Origin: Allochromatium warmingii | GTDB taxonomy: Bacteria > Pseudomonadota > Gammaproteobacteria > Chromatiales > Chromatiaceae | Length of the DNA: 48,637 nt | Reading direction: 5' to 3' | Assembly (NCBI RefSeq): GCF_900107145.1 | Contig: NZ_FNOW01000021.1 | Coordinates: 1-48,637, forward strand | Shown here: positions 46,635 to 48,637 of the stretch, piece after piece | Numbering within the stretch: the stretch's first letter is position 1 | How the letters are laid out: every line of letters begins with the position of its first letter | The notes under the pieces: generated by a model | Database searches by the model: none | What the model saw: only the letters and a program-made list of their open reading frames with translations | What the model was told of the DNA's origin: nothing | Translations under genes and position numbers: made by a program

Positions 46635-47864
46635 TTACCGGCCCTTCCCGAAGATTAACGATAGAAGTGAACCGGATTTCTTCTGCTGCTCAAGCATTCT
46701 GAGCTTTTCTTTGGCGTCAGTATCGCCATTTTCTGCTGCTAATCGATACCAGCGGATCGCTTCAGCAGTGTCTTCCCGTACTCCCTTGCCATGTTCATAA
46801 CATTGAGCCAAGTGGAACTGAGCAAATACAACGCCACTAGCGGCAGCCAGCTTATACAAACGCACCGCTTCGGGGTGATTGGCGGCTACGCCGATACCTC
46901 GCTCGTAAAGATAGCCGAGGTTATACTGTGCAAACGGGTCTCCTTGATCGGCAGCGAGCCGCAACCAACGAGCGCCCTCGGACGGATTCTGCGGAACGCC
47001 ATCACCCTCCATGTACAAGCTGCCGAGAAAGCCCTGGGCATCCCGATTTCCAGCTTCTGCAGCAGATCGAATTAATGGAATCCCCTTCGCTGGATTGCGC
47101 GGACACCCGATGCCCTCGGCAAAATGACGTCCGAGAACATACTTCGCTTCGATGTTCCCTTGTTCCGCTGCCGCTTGAAGCTTCTTTAGTTCAGTAGGAA
47201 CGCCCGCACTTTGGTTTCCCCACAATTTCGGAAGCATTGCGAAACTAGCGGGATATACTTTCTTACCCCCGGATGAGGCCGCTTCGACACGATTTCCGTC
47301 GATATCTTTGTGCTCGAGTTCTATGCCTAGGATTACAGGGAAAAAGCGTAAGGCATCGCTAAAGGAAGAGAGGCGCAGGCCGCCAACTTCGCCGCCTGCG
47401 ACTTCGATGAAAGCTGACCGCTTGTCAAGCCCTTGCAAACCGGCAGCCGCCCAACTCAACGTCGCCGACTGATACTGGAAATAATACCAATAAGAATATT
47501 CAAGCTCGATCACGCTAGCGTCGTCGCCAGCCTGCGCAAGATTCAGTCTGTCAGCCCAGTTAGAAGGCTTCGCGTTTCCAACCGCTTGGTCGGCATTCAT
47601 CATTTGAAGAAGGCGAGGCCTGAGCACCTCGGCTTGGTATTTTCTCTTAAGACCGATGATATGGTTCAGCGCCTGATTGTGGTCCGAAAACCGCTGAGCC
47701 CCGGAAAAGCAGGTCTCGATTTGGGGCCACATGCCATCCATGGCATACAAGTCATAGAAAAGGTTTATAAGGACTTTCTCGGGATATTCCTGTTGCGAGT
47801 ATTGGTTGCGCCACGATTGCAGCTTTTCGATTGCGCCCTGACGCGGGCCGGACATATCGAGCAT
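46635..47864 (-). CDS. Sel1-repeat protein
   Basis: The 409-residue protein has an unrecognised N-terminal half (about 1-245, including DLYAMDGMWPQIETCF and EYSYWYYFQYQSATLSWAA) and a C-terminal stack of four complete Sel1-like repeats plus a fifth partial one (A..G...A...LG..Y..G.GV..N...A..W.. pattern, about 250-400). Sel1 repeats are helical scaffolds for protein interaction. ATG 47864 is set by AAGGAG seven nt upstream; the frame runs to 47912 through the attC-like site. The gene starts about 20 nt after that site, as in integron cassettes. Confidence 0.9.
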   Translation of the reverse strand: MLDMSGPRQGAIEKLQSWRNQYSQQEYPEKVLINLFYDLYAMDGMWPQIETCFSGAQRFSDHNQALNHIIGLKRKYQAEVLRPRLLQMMNADQAVGNAKPSNWADRLNLAQAGDDASVIELEYSYWYYFQYQSATLSWAAAGLQGLDKRSAFIEVAGGEVGGLRLSSFSDALRFFPVILGIELEHKDIDGNRVEAASSGGKKVYPASFAMLPKLWGNQSAGVPTELKKLQAAAEQGNIEAKYVLGRHFAEGIGCPRNPAKGIPLIRSAAEAGNRDAQGFLGSLYMEGDGVPQNPSEGARWLRLAADQGDPFAQYNLGYLYERGIGVAANHPEAVRLYKLAAASGVVFAQFHLAQCYEHGKGVREDTAEAIRWYRLAAENGDTDAKEKLRMLEQQKKSGSLLSLIFGKGR

Positions 47865-47884
47865 CGGTTTTTCTCCTTGTTTAT

Positions 47885-47989
47885 GCCTAACGTGAAGGCT
47901 ACCGCGACCCAAGGCCCGCTGGCACGGCGCTGCGGCTCGATAAGATGCGCGCGCGGGCCTTGGGGTCGCGGGTGAGCCTTTTGTTAGCG
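47885..47989 (-). repeat. integron attC-like site
   Basis: The 105-nt imperfect palindrome has outer core boxes GCCTAAC (47885-47891) and GTTAGCG (47983-47989). Its arms share AGGCT, ACC, GCGACC and AAGGCCCG blocks with two unpaired extra bases on one side, as attC sites have. On the minus strand the downstream box reads GTTAGGC, which fits GTTRRRY, and the Sel1 gene begins about 20 nt later, the normal cassette arrangement. No integrase gene is visible, and a structured terminator is the alternative. Confidence 0.65.
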
Positions 47990-48002
47990 GTCGATGTTCG
48001 CT

Positions 48003-48120
48003 GGAAATAGGGGTCTTGGAAATAGGGGAAATAGGGGGAAATAGGGGGAAATAGGGGTCTGGAAATAGGGGTCTGACCCCTATTCCCCCCCCTATTCCCC
48101 CCTATTTCCCCTATTTCCCA
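48003..48120. repeat. fold-back array of GGAAATAGGGG units
   Basis: About six direct copies of a 9-14 base unit (GGAAATAGGGG with or without TCT) are followed by about four inverted copies. The centre is AATAGGGG (48064-48071), TCTGA, CCCCTATT (48077-48084). The whole region can fold back on itself. It resembles REP-type palindromic elements. It lies exactly at the truncated 3' end of cobS and supplies its stop codon. Confidence 0.85.
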
Positions 48121-48514
48121 CTTTGAGCGCCGCCCATTTTCCGAGCAACGTCAGCACGATCACCGTGACCGCCGCCGGGCCGCTGCGCGGGTCTTTCATA
48201 ATATCTAGCGTGCGTTCGCGACTGCCGAGGCCGCCGATCCAAGCATCGGCGCTGTCGGCCAGCCCGTCGAGATGCAGCGCCCCACTCGACCAGACCCACA
48301 CCAGCAAGACCAGTGCCGCCGCGACCTCGGGCGGAGCAGCAGCGCGTACCAGCACGAAGGCGACGAGTGTCGCCACTGCGCCCATCAGCAGGCCGATGAC
48401 CGGGTACCAGGGAACGGAGCGTCCAGTTTCTGATGGTTGCGTTGGGCCGGGGTCAGGAACAGGCAAGCGGCTGAGAAAGCGACCGGCGATATAGAGGGGG
48501 CGTAAGGCTGACAT
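48092..48514 (-). pseudogene. cobS: truncated cobS (cobalamin synthase, C-terminal half missing)
   Basis: CobS joins adenosyl-GDP-cobinamide and alpha-ribazole, a late step in B12 synthesis, at the inner membrane. The N-terminal about 130 residues are typical: RFLSRLPVP, a membrane helix, HLDGLADSADAW with catalytic acidic residues, and IMKDPRSGPAAV. The frame then runs into the GGAAATAGGGG repeat and stops after 140 codons, whereas CobS is usually about 240-260 residues. The lost part holds several membrane helices, so the protein is probably non-functional. ATG 48514 matches the family start; the frame is open to 48580. No cobalamin riboswitch is visible in the remaining bases. Confidence 0.85.
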
Positions 48515-48637
48515 GCGCTGCTGATTTAATTCTGCTAAATGGTATATACTAACCTGATACCGATTTTTCGTTTTTGACAATTAACCGATAATAGAAAAAT
48601 TCTCTGTCAGCAAAGAACGCAGCTCGCTTTTGTATTG

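Noticed and set aside
48515-48637. Cobalamin riboswitch upstream of cobS
   Set aside because: The remaining bases are too few and too AT-rich, and no B12-box-like sequence was seen.
41000-48637. Prophage or complete transposon
   Set aside because: No integrase, transposase, structural phage gene or terminal inverted repeats could be identified; only repeat elements and an attC-like site are visible.

Overview
The window looks like chromosomal DNA of a gammaproteobacterium, plausibly of the Chromatiales type (inferred from gene content and gene order, not proven). The indicators are miaB-phoH(ybeZ)-ybeY-corC, a complete rnfABCDGE-rnfH cluster, ispB divergent from rplU-rpmA-obgE-proB, gltX, ppx and tadA. 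Base composition is uneven: the first 230 bases are clearly AT-rich, while rnf and the region from 41.3 to 46 kb are GC-rich.

Layout. 0.2-6.8 kb (minus): miaB, phoH-like, ybeY and corC, followed, where E. coli has lnt, by a periplasmic solute-binding protein and a membrane diguanylate cyclase. 7.0-12.9 kb: ppiB, gltX, a yqhD-type aldehyde reductase, ppx and a panE-like reductase. 13.1-18.2 kb: two unknown proteins, a bacteriohemerythrin, tadA, an amino-acid permease, a DCC-family thiol protein, an hsp20 gene with a readable CIRCE operator and promoter, and a small HMA-like protein. 18.4-23.4 kb (plus): a polyamine block made of carboxynorspermidine decarboxylase, its dehydrogenase partner and a large PLP basic amino-acid decarboxylase, with a MITE-like inverted repeat before the last gene. 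23.4-24.8 kb: xthA and a small membrane methyltransferase. 25.0-30.3 kb (minus): rnfA-B-C-D-G-E-rnfH, a membrane redox pump coupling ferredoxin/NADH electron transfer to ion translocation. 30.7-32.7 kb: hslO, a terminator, tRNA-Pro(CGG) and ispB. 33.0-36.0 kb: rplU, rpmA, obgE, proB. 36.1-41.1 kb: a 1018-residue six-hairpin-type carbohydrate protein and an SbmA/YddA-like ABC protein whose nucleotide-binding domain has lost its catalytic residues.

41.3-48.5 kb is an accessory island. On the minus strand it reads: a 3'-truncated cobS, a fold-back repeat of GGAAATAGGGG units, an integron attC-like hairpin, a Sel1-repeat gene, an unknown gene, an LRR gene, a DEDDh exonuclease with a J-domain, a second LRR gene, and a short remnant of a second exonuclease gene. 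The LRR-exonuclease pair has therefore been tandemly duplicated and the second exonuclease deleted. This LRR plus exonuclease/J-domain unit is the best candidate here for an undescribed system; a defence or surveillance role is only a hypothesis.
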